Shown piece after piece: positions 35,652 through 44,571 of a stretch of DNA of 61,047 bases; the first letter of the stretch is position 1, and each line of letters begins with the position of its first letter. A model generated the notes under the pieces. It had not been told where the DNA came from. It saw only the letters and a program-made list of their open reading frames with translations, and searched no databases. Position numbers and translations under genes: made by a program. The stretch covers positions 1 to 61,047 of the forward strand of contig CANHSL010000006.1 of NCBI GenBank assembly GCA_947463385.1, written 5' to 3'. This DNA comes from Flavobacteriales bacterium. GTDB lineage: Bacteria; Bacteroidota; Bacteroidia; Flavobacteriales_D; Crocinitomicaceae.

Positions 35652-35659
35652 TAGAAAGA

Positions 35660-38050
35660 CTAACTTATCTTCCATGTATACTGCAGCATGATGGATCGAG
35701 GCGGCTCGATTTTAAGCGGACGAAGGGAATAACTTCGATTCAATATATTCGAACCCACCAGCGCAACCTTGTGGTGTTCATTCACACTGTAAGAAACGCG
35801 TGCATCAAAGATGATGTTCCCGAATCGATGCGAATTAAAATAATCCATGTATCGAATGTTTTGCTTGTCGCCACCTGAAGCCGCTGTGGTTTCTTCGAAG
35901 TCTTTAATAATCGCATCCATGTTAACGATTTTACTAAAATACTTCATGCTCAAGCCTACAGAGAACTTAGATTTATACGTTAATTCCGCATCAAATTTCA
36001 CATTATGCAGAAAGCGGTATTTGAGAATCTGACTGGCGGAATCCATAGATGTTGTGTTGTAACTATATTTCCGATTAATATCATCAATTGCGTAGACATA
36101 GTCTGGATTGAGTGTTTTAGGAACGATGTAATTATAGCCTGTTAAAAAGGATAATTCAAGGTTCTTATTGATGTTACTTTTTCCTGCTAATGAAAGGTCA
36201 ATCCCCACCACACGAGACCTTCCAGTATTCAAAAATTTGAAGCCAGCAAACGAACCAGGCGCATTGGCTACATCCCAGATTCCAAACATGTACTCTATGG
36301 TATTTTGATATTCTTGCCAGAAGAACGCCGCATCCAAATAGGCATAAACACCCCCCAATTTTAATCCTTGCTTAACCCCTACTTCACCGTTCCAGCTGCT
36401 TTCAGGCAATAACCTTGGATTTGGAAAAACCCCAAAATTACCAACACCAGTTTTTATAAAGCGCTCTGTAATGGTTGGAAAGCGGTATCCTTGTCCAAAC
36501 GAAGCGCGAAGGTAGGTTTCCTGGTACAGCTTTAAACTTGCTCCGCATCTGAAAATTGGTTTCATGGCGGTCACGGTATCATTCAATTGAAAATATTCAA
36601 AACGAGCCCCTGCAGAAACGTTTAATATTTTATTGAAGGATTTCTCCATTTGCGTGTATGCAGATAAATTAAGCAAACGGTTGTTAGGACTTCCGCTTCC
36701 CACATACATATTTGCAAACGAATTAACGTACGAACTGGTGATTCCACCGATAAAATCAAGTCCGTTCAATTGCTTATAAGTCTGCTTAAACATGTAATCC
36801 GCATAGTACGTAGTAGCCCGATTATCCTGGTTCGCAGTCATTTGATTGTCACTGTGTAACACACGGGTTCTGAGGTAGTGGTTTCCGTGCGTACTGGTTA
36901 TTAACTGTACAAAGGGATCTAAATTAAATATTGTCTGATCTTGTAAAAACACAGCCCCTGGATAGGCACGATATAAGCCCGACGTGTCGTCTAACCAAGC
37001 GAAAGACATGTTGCCTTGCGCCAGCATTACATTTCCATTCAGGCCATAACTTAATCCGGTAATCTTTGAAGAACGGTGACGAATGTTAAAATTTAACCGA
37101 GCCCGTTTCATGGCCATTTGCCGATCAGTAAAATTAGAGATGGTATCAATCACATATTGTCCAGGCTTAGGCGCACCGATGTATCCATGGTCATAATTTA
37201 CATTGCCACCAACCACAACATCCCAATTGTTATATGCTTTCGCGTGAATAAAATTTGCACCAGAAATCAAGGGGAAATCGGTCCACCATTTAGCCCCTGG
37301 AACGGAGGGAGCGGAATAAAACCCTGAATAAAAATTCACCTTATTCAACGGCTTGGATGTTGGATATGCTGTTCGAATGTGAATAGAACCTGAAAGCGCA
37401 GAACTTCCTGAAAGAACGCTTGCGGCTCCTTTGATAATTTCCACTTGGCTAATGTTTTCTACTGGAACAAAGCCCCACTCTGGCCGACCTGCGTCGCCCG
37501 AAAGCATTGGCATGTCGTCAACAATTACAGCCACTTTAGCACCTACACCAAAGGTAAAACCACTTCCACCTCTAATTTGAGGCTCACCATCCAAAATATT
37601 CAAACCGGGCGTTTGATCCAAAGCAGTTTCAATGCTTCGGGTGTTTTTGTTTTCGATGAGCGACGGTTTCATCACCACCATCGTTACGGTTTGTTCTTCT
37701 AGCGGCTTATCAAATTTACCTACCGAAACCGTTACTTGATCTTTCTTGATGCTATATGGCTTAAGGGTAACATTAAGCTCAAGAACCTCATTGGGCACTA
37801 AATTTAGCGACAAGGTATCGTTGCGCATGCCTGAAAAACGGACCACTATTTTCACGGCACCTGACGGAAGGAATAATTCATAGGCTCCTTGAGCATCCGT
37901 TTGAGCACCAATGGTTATGTCCTTTCGATAAACAAGCGTTGCCCCTTCTATGGGTTCATTGTTTTCCCCACGAACAATACCTTTAACGGTGGACTGACTG
38001 TACCCAACCAAGGTTGATACAAGCCCCAATAAAATCAATACGTACTTCAA
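35660..38050 (-). CDS. TonB-dependent receptor with N-terminal carboxypeptidase-regulatory-like domain
   Basis: Signal peptide (MKYVLILLGLVSTLVGYSQ). Residues about 20-100 are a CarboxypepD_reg-like domain (VKGIVRGENNEPIEGATLVYRKDITIGAQTDAQGAYELFLP). The plug follows (TRSIETALDQTPGLNILDGEPQIRGGSGFTFGVGAKVAVIVDDMPML, VSQVEIIKGAASVLSGSSALSG-like block) and then a barrel to the C-terminal IMLQYTWKIS. 796 residues is full length. It imports a ligand across the outer membrane using TonB; the substrate is unknown (iron chelate, cobalamin or similar), and no SusD partner is adjacent. It begins 5 nt after a T9SS protein gene, so the two form an operon. Confidence 0.9.
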   Translation of the reverse strand: MKYVLILLGLVSTLVGYSQSTVKGIVRGENNEPIEGATLVYRKDITIGAQTDAQGAYELFLPSGAVKIVVRFSGMRNDTLSLNLVPNEVLELNVTLKPYSIKKDQVTVSVGKFDKPLEEQTVTMVVMKPSLIENKNTRSIETALDQTPGLNILDGEPQIRGGSGFTFGVGAKVAVIVDDMPMLSGDAGRPEWGFVPVENISQVEIIKGAASVLSGSSALSGSIHIRTAYPTSKPLNKVNFYSGFYSAPSVPGAKWWTDFPLISGANFIHAKAYNNWDVVVGGNVNYDHGYIGAPKPGQYVIDTISNFTDRQMAMKRARLNFNIRHRSSKITGLSYGLNGNVMLAQGNMSFAWLDDTSGLYRAYPGAVFLQDQTIFNLDPFVQLITSTHGNHYLRTRVLHSDNQMTANQDNRATTYYADYMFKQTYKQLNGLDFIGGITSSYVNSFANMYVGSGSPNNRLLNLSAYTQMEKSFNKILNVSAGARFEYFQLNDTVTAMKPIFRCGASLKLYQETYLRASFGQGYRFPTITERFIKTGVGNFGVFPNPRLLPESSWNGEVGVKQGLKLGGVYAYLDAAFFWQEYQNTIEYMFGIWDVANAPGSFAGFKFLNTGRSRVVGIDLSLAGKSNINKNLELSFLTGYNYIVPKTLNPDYVYAIDDINRKYSYNTTSMDSASQILKYRFLHNVKFDAELTYKSKFSVGLSMKYFSKIVNMDAIIKDFEETTAASGGDKQNIRYMDYFNSHRFGNIIFDARVSYSVNEHHKVALVGSNILNRSYSLRPLKIEPPRSIMLQYTWKIS

Positions 38051-38055
38051 TTTTC

Positions 38056-39003
38056 TTAGTTAACCGAGAACTTTGTTGAGAAGATATTTCCGTTAAGGTC
38101 GATAAGTCGAGCCACGTATATTCCTCCAGTTAGAGAAATTGTAGCTTTCCCATTGATTAACCCGTTAAACACTTCAGCACCATTCATGGAATAAACCATT
38201 AAGGTACCTTGCGTTTGTCCAAACAAGCTCAATTCTTCATTTGAATAATTTGCATGCATCGGCGCGATTGAAGCTTCGTCAAGTCCAACACCGCCATTAT
38301 AAACGAGTGAAATATCATCAATAAGTACTTCATCATTCGCTGCGCCACCACCCGGAGTTGAGTTCGTAGCGAAGGTAACCAATACATACCCTGGTAACAA
38401 TCCAGTATTAGGTAAATACGTAAATGGAATTGACTTACGCACCCAATTCCCTCCCGTTGCAGCATAATTTAATTCAGCGGTTGCAATAATGTGTGACTGA
38501 GAATTCGCATCAATTGGATCGTGCACATCAAAGGCATCATGTAAAATAGCATGAATACGCGCATTTTGACTTCCTCCACCTGCTTGCGTATACTTTACCC
38601 AAAACACGATAGAATCCGGAGAATCTACACATGCCTCAGAAAAGTTTGCATCTGCGATAGAAGAATAGTTATAGTTCGCTGCGTTGGCTGGCGTTGTACT
38701 TCCCATATTGATTCGACCACAGGTCATGGTTCCGTTGGCAACAATTCCAAGTACGCTGGTAGACCAAATACGGGCGCAATACATACCTGAAGCACCGGCA
38801 CGGACATTTGCAGAGCGCTCAATTTGCTTATTCGCAAACCCAGCAAAATTTCCTGATCCTGTCTTAAAACTATTCCAGTTTACAGGTTCTTCAGTAGGCG
38901 CACCTACATTCTCCCATTGCTCCAAATCACTGTTTCCAATTTGGGTTTGAGCTGAATAGATAAAAGCTAGGGATAAACTAAAAAATAAGGTAATCTTTCT
39001 CAT
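38056..39003 (-). CDS. Secreted protein with T9SS type A tail, PCMD-like
   Basis: The ATG at 39003 starts a good signal peptide (MRKITLFFSLSLAFIYSAQ); the longer frame to 39027 begins in a TATATTTG promoter-like box at 39025-39032. The mature part opens with NSDLEQWENVGAPTEEPVNWNSFKT and continues with DSIVFWVKYTQ and EVLIDDISLVYN, the layout of the putative carbohydrate metabolism (PCMD-like) jelly-roll domain. The last 70 residues (LSLFGQTQGTLMVYSMNGAEVFNG, ISLTGGIYVARLIDLNGNIFSTKFSVN) fit a T9SS type A sorting signal. Its operon with a TonB receptor suggests that it works at the cell surface with that receptor. Confidence 0.7.
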   Translation of the reverse strand: MRKITLFFSLSLAFIYSAQTQIGNSDLEQWENVGAPTEEPVNWNSFKTGSGNFAGFANKQIERSANVRAGASGMYCARIWSTSVLGIVANGTMTCGRINMGSTTPANAANYNYSSIADANFSEACVDSPDSIVFWVKYTQAGGGSQNARIHAILHDAFDVHDPIDANSQSHIIATAELNYAATGGNWVRKSIPFTYLPNTGLLPGYVLVTFATNSTPGGGAANDEVLIDDISLVYNGGVGLDEASIAPMHANYSNEELSLFGQTQGTLMVYSMNGAEVFNGLINGKATISLTGGIYVARLIDLNGNIFSTKFSVN

Positions 39004-39083
39004 AGGTTGTTCATTTAATTTTAACAAATATAAAAAGATAGATTAAATGGTAACCATTTTAACCAAACAAGGTAAAGTAAGCT

Positions 39084-39091
39084 TAAATTTG
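39084..39091 (+). promoter_or_regulatory. Putative -7 box of the queE operon
   Basis: TAAATTTG ends 5 nt before the ATG of queE at 39097. No clear -33 TTG is present. If used, the mRNA is leaderless for this ATG or has a roughly 24-nt leader for the in-frame ATG at 39121. Confidence 0.4.
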
Positions 39092-39096
39092 TTTGC

Positions 39097-39696
39097 ATGG
39101 AGCATACTTCCTATCAGGTGATGGAACATTTTGGGACCTTACAAGGTGAAGGGTACCATACAGGGCGCGCAGCATACTTTATTAGGCTGTCGGGATGTGA
39201 TGTTGGATGTGTTTGGTGTGATGTAAAGGAAAGTTGGGATGTGGGCGCAGGAAAAGCCTATTCATTGGAAGAAATCAAGGTTCTAAGTAACGGCTTCGAT
39301 TTTATTGTGCTCACAGGGGGCGAACCTGCCATGCATGATTTAAGGGCATTAACCGACATGCTTCACCAGGAAAAAAAATATATTTCCCTTGAAACCTCGG
39401 GTTGTTACGAATTGAATGGCACCGTTGATTGGTATACCTTTTCGCCTAAAAAATTTAAAAAACCTCATCCTGAAGCGTATGAGAAGGCCGATGAGTTGAA
39501 GGTCGTTATTTACCATCCCTCAGACCTGGCATGGGCGGAAGAACATGCCCAGCAGGTAAACGACCGGTGCCTTTTGTACCTTCAACCGGAATGGAGTAAA
39601 AAGGACCAACTACAAGAACAAATCATTGATTTCATAACGCGTAACCCACGCTGGAGGTTATCGTTACAGACACATAAATATCTAAATATTCCTTGA
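39097..39696 (+). CDS. queE: 7-carboxy-7-deazaguanine synthase
   Basis: TLQGEGYHTGRAAYFIRLSGCDVGCVWCDVKESWD (residues about 13-47) carries the C-x3-C-x2-C cluster motif of this radical SAM enzyme with the short Bacteroidota-type insertion. VLTGGEPAMHDL binds S-adenosylmethionine, and SLETSGCYELNG and TFSPKKFKKPHPEAYEKADELKVV complete the fold. It converts 6-carboxy-tetrahydropterin to 7-carboxy-7-deazaguanine for queuosine. The ATG at 39121 is an alternative start. It overlaps the next gene by one base (TGATG). Confidence 0.93.
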   Translation: MEHTSYQVMEHFGTLQGEGYHTGRAAYFIRLSGCDVGCVWCDVKESWDVGAGKAYSLEEIKVLSNGFDFIVLTGGEPAMHDLRALTDMLHQEKKYISLETSGCYELNGTVDWYTFSPKKFKKPHPEAYEKADELKVVIYHPSDLAWAEEHAQQVNDRCLLYLQPEWSKKDQLQEQIIDFITRNPRWRLSLQTHKYLNIP

Positions 39697-41708
39697 TGAA
39701 CAGAGTACAACGCACGGGACTATTTGTAATTATCTGCATGATAATTAGCAATCTTTCATTGGCTCAATTTAGTAGCACCAATAAAAAAGCGACCAAGCTG
39801 TTTAAGCAAGCACAGTTGGTTCCGACGCAGCAATTGGATCCTACAACGCGCATGCCGGATTTCAAGGCGGGGCTAGAACTTATAGACAAAGCACTTAAAA
39901 AGGACCCGAATTTTTGGGAAGCCTATGTACTTCGGGGAGAATATCACATGAATCTACGGGACAAATCAGGCGCTATCGAAGATTTTGAAAATGCGCTACG
40001 CGTTTCTCCTAATCATTCAAGAACCGGAATGACATTTTATCGGCTTGCTGATTTATACCTTGACCAAGGCACCTACGATAAGGCCCTAACTAACATTAAA
40101 TCCTTCATCAATCATCCCAATGCAAATGAAGAATATTTAAAATCAGGTTATTCAATATATGACAATGCCCTGTTTGCCATTGATGCGATCAAACACCCTA
40201 AGCCCTTCAATCCGGTAAATGCTGGCCCGGGAGTAAACACGCGTTATGCCGAATATTATCCAACCTTAACCGTAACGAGTAAGCAACTAATGTTCACACG
40301 GGCATTGCCTTTCGGAAGGGATATCCAAGAAGATTTCTTTATTTCCTTGAAAACGGATACGCTATGGGGGGAGTCAACGCCGATGCCTGAAAATGTAAAC
40401 ACTTCACACAATGAAGGTGCTCCGACAATTTCAGCCGATGGCAGAAGTTTAATATTTGTTGCGTGTACCGATGAAACAGGCACATATGGAGAACAACGAA
40501 AAGGAAAGGGAAGCTGCGATTTATTCTACACCAAGAAAATTGGGACACGTTGGTCTAATCCTACGAACTTACCTGGAGATGTGAATTCATATCATTGGGA
40601 AACCCAACCTTCGTTGGCTGCGGACGGCAAGACACTTTACTTTATCCGTGGATTAAGGGGGAAAGGGGTAGATCAACGGAATAGTGATATTTATGTGAGC
40701 TATTTAAACGAACAAGGAAAATGGGGCGCTGCAGAGCGCTTGTCAGATGTAATTAATACGCCATTTGCCGAAGAATCTGTATGCATACATCCGGATGGAA
40801 AAACCATATATTTTGCATCGAGAGGTCACGCTGGAATGGGGGGCTCAGATATTTTTGTCAGCCAAATGGACAACCAAGGAAACTGGTCTAAACCAAAAAA
40901 CTTAGGGTATCCGATAAATACAAAATTTGATGAGAATTCACTGATTGTCTCAGCAGAAGGAGATGTTGCTTTTTTTGCATCCGACCGCGAAGGAGGTTAT
41001 GGTGATTTGGACATCTATTACTTTAAACTCCCCCGTGAGTTCCAGCCCACGACGACCTATTATTTTGACGGAAGAGTGTATGATAAGGTAACGAATAATC
41101 CTGTTGCTGGACATTTTACCCTTAAAGACATTGCCTCGGGAGAAACAATCATTATAAGCGATGCCGATGCGGTTACTGGTACCTTCACTGTCCCTTTGCC
41201 ATCCAACCGCCAATACGTTATTGAAGTTAAATATGAAGGATACGCCATGACTTCCTTGGGATTTGATTTAACATATAATGAAAATCAAACCACTTACCAT
41301 TTGGACATCCCTATGAATCCGCTGAATAGCAATACTGAAAATGTGCTACAGAATATATACTTTGACCTAAGCAGTTCAACTTTGCGCAAAGAATCCAATG
41401 TGGAATTAAATAATTTAGCCAACTTCCTAAGAAGCAAGCCTAGCATCAAAATAGAACTGGGTGGACATACCGATACGCGAGGTAAAGCGGAGGACAACTT
41501 AAAACTATCGGCAGATCGAGCTAAAGCAGTATACAATTACCTAATTCAAGTGGAACACATCGATGCAAACCGATTAAGCTTCATTGGATACGGAGAAACA
41601 AATCCGATTATAAGCGACCAGGAAATCGCCAAAATAGCGACAGAAATTGAGCGAGAAAAGGCCCATCAGACTAACCGAAGAACCGTATACAAAATAATAA
41701 ACCAATGA
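39696..41708 (+). CDS. PorE-like OmpA family protein (TPR + PD40 propeller + CRD + OmpA)
   Basis: ATG at 39696 overlaps the queE stop; TTG at 39693 is not needed. Signal peptide MNRVQRTGLFVIICMIISNLSLAQ. TPR helices (DPNFWEAYVLRGEYHMNLRDKSGAIEDFENALRVSPNH) are followed by PD40 repeats (SLAADGKTLYFIRGLRG, CIHPDGKTIYFASRGHAGMGGSDIFVSQ, SAEGDVAFFASDREGGYGDLDIYYF), a carboxypeptidase-regulatory-like sandwich (FDGRVYDKVTNNPVAGHFTL) and an OmpA peptidoglycan-binding domain (IELGGHTDTRGKAEDNLKLSADRAKAV). This is the PorE architecture. About the same length as the protein at 16208. Its place with queE, ubiA and maf is not functionally explained. Confidence 0.82.
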   Translation: MNRVQRTGLFVIICMIISNLSLAQFSSTNKKATKLFKQAQLVPTQQLDPTTRMPDFKAGLELIDKALKKDPNFWEAYVLRGEYHMNLRDKSGAIEDFENALRVSPNHSRTGMTFYRLADLYLDQGTYDKALTNIKSFINHPNANEEYLKSGYSIYDNALFAIDAIKHPKPFNPVNAGPGVNTRYAEYYPTLTVTSKQLMFTRALPFGRDIQEDFFISLKTDTLWGESTPMPENVNTSHNEGAPTISADGRSLIFVACTDETGTYGEQRKGKGSCDLFYTKKIGTRWSNPTNLPGDVNSYHWETQPSLAADGKTLYFIRGLRGKGVDQRNSDIYVSYLNEQGKWGAAERLSDVINTPFAEESVCIHPDGKTIYFASRGHAGMGGSDIFVSQMDNQGNWSKPKNLGYPINTKFDENSLIVSAEGDVAFFASDREGGYGDLDIYYFKLPREFQPTTTYYFDGRVYDKVTNNPVAGHFTLKDIASGETIIISDADAVTGTFTVPLPSNRQYVIEVKYEGYAMTSLGFDLTYNENQTTYHLDIPMNPLNSNTENVLQNIYFDLSSSTLRKESNVELNNLANFLRSKPSIKIELGGHTDTRGKAEDNLKLSADRAKAVYNYLIQVEHIDANRLSFIGYGETNPIISDQEIAKIATEIEREKAHQTNRRTVYKIINQ

Positions 41709-42592
41709 GTTTCCTGAGGCTAATACGCATATCAAATTTATTCATCATCGCGTTTACGATGTATGGTGTTTGGTATACGCAAACTTATGATAAAACACCT
41801 TCAATCGAATTTAACCTATTTATTCTTTTCACGGTACTAATTGCCGGGGCTGGAAATGCAATTAACGATTATTTCGACGTGAAGTCTGACCGCATTAATA
41901 AACCCGAAAAAATCGTTATTGAAAAAAGCATAAAGCGGCGATGGGCAATTATTATTCATTGGGGATTTAATGCGCTTGCGTTGTGTATATCAATCTATTT
42001 AAGCTGGCGATTTTCGAGCTGGTTTTATGTGTTTATTCACTTTTTTTCTACGTCGCTTTTATGGGTATATTCAGTTTATTTAAAGCAGCGATTATTTTGG
42101 TCGAATTTAAGTGTCTCCTTCTTGGTCGCCATAATTCCACTGGTTTCGCTGAAAGCACTACATGATTTTGGAGGCGTTTTAATTTGTGGTTCTGATAATG
42201 GAATTAGCGGGGAACTGCATGATCTTGCACCGCTAATATTCATCGCTTGTTTTGCTTTGATTATTAATTTTTCAAGGGAAGTGATTAAAGATATTCAGGA
42301 TATGGAGGGTGATACCTTACGAAATGTTCGTTCATTTCCTCTGGTATACGGCGCTGAAAAAGCGCGTTGGATAGCAACAGGCGTTACGCTATTGTTAATA
42401 CCAATATATTTAGTCGGGTTATTTATAGGTGCTTTTCCAAGTGGTTTGGAATTCAATATACTTTTTACCAGTGCGCTACTACTCAGCATGACGATCTTGA
42501 TATTACAACTATTGAATGCTCGAGAAAAATCAATGAATTTACTACTCAAATTGAGTTTGCTCTTGGGTTCCACTTCAATTTATTTCTTGTGA
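41705..42592 (+). CDS. UbiA-family prenyltransferase
   Basis: About eight membrane helices with both Asp-rich motifs: NAINDYFDVKSDRINKPEKIV (first, N-D-x2-D-x3-D) and FSREVIKDIQDMEGDTLRNVRSFPLVYG (second). This pattern fits the geranylgeranylglycerol-phosphate/heterologous-quinone branch rather than UbiA itself. It attaches a polyprenyl chain to an unidentified acceptor in the inner membrane. ATGA overlap with the PorE-like gene and GTGA overlap with maf indicate coupled translation. Confidence 0.85.
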   Translation: MSFLRLIRISNLFIIAFTMYGVWYTQTYDKTPSIEFNLFILFTVLIAGAGNAINDYFDVKSDRINKPEKIVIEKSIKRRWAIIIHWGFNALALCISIYLSWRFSSWFYVFIHFFSTSLLWVYSVYLKQRLFWSNLSVSFLVAIIPLVSLKALHDFGGVLICGSDNGISGELHDLAPLIFIACFALIINFSREVIKDIQDMEGDTLRNVRSFPLVYGAEKARWIATGVTLLLIPIYLVGLFIGAFPSGLEFNILFTSALLLSMTILILQLLNAREKSMNLLLKLSLLLGSTSIYFL

Positions 42593-43152
42593 AAATTATT
42601 TTAGGATCAAATTCACCTCGGAGAAAAGAGTTGCTTGAGCACTTGGGCATCACATTCGAGACTCGAAGTGTTGATTTTGAAGAGCTTATTAACGACCAAT
42701 TAGCGCACGACGAAATCCCAAGTGATATTGTACGACAGAAACTCGATAAAATGGCTGATACGCAAGCAGCTGATGAATTATTAATTTGTGCCGACACCTT
42801 AGTTTTTCATGAGGGCACCCCACTTGGGAAGCCTAATTCCCATATAGAAGCCGTAGCCATGTTGCAGCGATTATCTGGAAAAACCCATGAAGTTATAACC
42901 GCCGTAGGCATAGCACACCGCGGGCAGCGTGTAATCTTCAAAGAACATACCGCTGTACATTTTGAAGTGCTGTCCATAGATGACATTAATCGGTATGTGA
43001 ACAATTTCAATCCGCTTGATAAAGCGGGCTCCTATGGCATTCAAGAATGGATTGGACTAATTGGTGTTTCACGGATTGAAGGCTCTTATACGAATGTAAT
43101 GGGACTACCAACACACCGTCTTTACCAAGAACTTAAAAAGTTCAAGGTATAA
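42589..43152 (+). CDS. maf: Maf-like nucleoside triphosphate pyrophosphatase
   Basis: IILGSNSPRRKELLEHLGI at the N-terminus, ICADTLVFHEGTPLGKP, LSGKTHEVITAVGI and DKAGSYGIQEW are the Maf signatures (S-x-R-R, catalytic Asp in CADT, K-TH, Q-E). The start is GTG at 42589, which overlaps the ubiA stop (GTGA); a longer frame runs back inside ubiA and has no homology. 187 residues is normal. Family enzymes hydrolyse non-canonical or canonical dTTP/UTP/CTP to monophosphate plus pyrophosphate. Confidence 0.92.
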   Translation: MKIILGSNSPRRKELLEHLGITFETRSVDFEELINDQLAHDEIPSDIVRQKLDKMADTQAADELLICADTLVFHEGTPLGKPNSHIEAVAMLQRLSGKTHEVITAVGIAHRGQRVIFKEHTAVHFEVLSIDDINRYVNNFNPLDKAGSYGIQEWIGLIGVSRIEGSYTNVMGLPTHRLYQELKKFKV

Positions 43153-43178
43153 AAAAAGGGGCTTGAGCCCCTTTTTTT
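43151..43178. terminator. Bidirectional intrinsic terminator
   Basis: A7-GGGGC, loop TTGA, GCCCC-T7: a symmetrical terminator between maf (+) and the convergent OmpA-like gene (-). It overlaps the last base of maf. Confidence 0.9.
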
Positions 43179-43194
43179 ATATATTTTCTACTTA

Positions 43195-44571
43195 TTATTT
43201 TACTTGAAATTCAACACGTCGGTTGTAAGCTAATTTTAACTCTCTGTCGTTCGGATCATCATCTTCAGTCATTTCCGCCTCGTTTGGTTTCATGGCATTT
43301 TCAGCGATAATGATAATTCGATCTTCAGAAATACCGTATACTTCCATCAATCGTGTTTTGATGTAGTCTCCACGTTGTTCATCCAAATTCTCTAACTCCT
43401 CACGCAAATCTTCATAGGCTGTTGCCAAGCTATCTTCTAATTCGTCGTTGTGCGCATAGATCGTTATTTTCTTTGATGGATTAGCCTTCAAATAATCTCC
43501 AACATATTGAATACAGCTTTTGCCTACTTCACTTGGCTTAGCTTTTCCGAATGGGTAATAAATCACTTGAGCAGCAACTTTCTCTTCCTCTGTCATTTTA
43601 TCAGAAACTACAGGCTCTTTGGTAATAACGACTTTAGAATATTCTACCGAAGATGCAGCCGTATCTACTTTAACGCAATTACATGGCTCTTTGTCGCCAA
43701 CCTCTTTAATTCGGATATTGTCAATAAAGTAATACGCCATCGGTAAAACTGCAGGAATTTCACTTAACTCACCTGTTGAAGCATCTCTTTCTTGTTTTCC
43801 AGTTGCTATTTTCTTTTGCGCTACCGCTAAGGTCTTATCGTTGATTAAAAAGTTCCCGATTACCAACCCTTGTTCGTCACCTTTCGCTACATATACACCA
43901 CACACTTTATCCCAACCTGAATACGAATCGTAGACTTTATTTTTATAATTATAAATGATGCGATCAGCTTCTACATTGATTGGGCCAGACTCCTCACCTT
44001 CTGCTAATTCCACTTGATATTGTGATGGTTCTTTAACAAACATAATCCCAATATTATTCGACGCATACTTAGATGCCTCTGCAAGGGATATCGACATTTC
44101 AATACAATATTTCTTCCCTTTGATCATCTTTTTTAAAGACTTACCATCAAAGAATGGAATCGTAACAAAACTCTTCTCTTTTTGCAATTTACCCGGTTTG
44201 TAGGTCACAATCCCTGCATACCCCACATTTCCTTCTTTTAAATCATCTGTAGAAACAAAGGTATTTTTATCGTTCCCTTCAAATCGTTCGTTTTTAGGGT
44301 CAATTGGCAAGGCATACCCATAAATATTTGCACCCGCGCCATAATCACCGGAACCATAGTAAACATCCGCAGGAAACGACGTAGATGGCTTTAAACCAAA
44401 TAACATGTCAATCTTTCCTGGTTCGGAAATTTCTACTTCATCGCTTGAGAATTTATCAAACGTGTACTTGTAGAATAACACAGTTTTTTCTCCTTTCTTT
44501 TGTGCCATCAGGGGTTGAAAACATGCAAACCCTATCGTGAGCAGTAAGATATTTTTAAAATTTCGTTTCAT
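43195..44571 (-). CDS. Exported OmpA-like protein
   Basis: Signal peptide MKRNFKNILLLTIGFACFQPLMAQ. The first 320 residues are a beta-rich, unrecognised domain with FVTIPFFDGKSLKKMIKGKKYCIEMSISLAEASKYASNNIGIMF and an ordered loop KEPCNCVKVD. The last 110 residues resemble an OmpA domain: IQYVGDYLKANPSKKITIYAHNDELEDSLATAYEDLREELENLDEQRGDYIKTRLMEVYGISEDRIIIIAENAMKPN and NRRVEFQVK. The usual G-H-T-D is altered to Y-A-H-N-D, so peptidoglycan binding may differ. The gene overlaps the end of hemE by 17 nt. Confidence 0.7.
   Translation of the reverse strand: MKRNFKNILLLTIGFACFQPLMAQKKGEKTVLFYKYTFDKFSSDEVEISEPGKIDMLFGLKPSTSFPADVYYGSGDYGAGANIYGYALPIDPKNERFEGNDKNTFVSTDDLKEGNVGYAGIVTYKPGKLQKEKSFVTIPFFDGKSLKKMIKGKKYCIEMSISLAEASKYASNNIGIMFVKEPSQYQVELAEGEESGPINVEADRIIYNYKNKVYDSYSGWDKVCGVYVAKGDEQGLVIGNFLINDKTLAVAQKKIATGKQERDASTGELSEIPAVLPMAYYFIDNIRIKEVGDKEPCNCVKVDTAASSVEYSKVVITKEPVVSDKMTEEEKVAAQVIYYPFGKAKPSEVGKSCIQYVGDYLKANPSKKITIYAHNDELEDSLATAYEDLREELENLDEQRGDYIKTRLMEVYGISEDRIIIIAENAMKPNEAEMTEDDDPNDRELKLAYNRRVEFQVK

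Noticed and set aside
39049-39096. preQ1 riboswitch before queE
   Set aside because: The 48-nt gap before the ATG is AT-rich without the C-rich hairpin and A-rich tail of preQ1-I, and the -7 box sits next to the ATG, leaving no leader.
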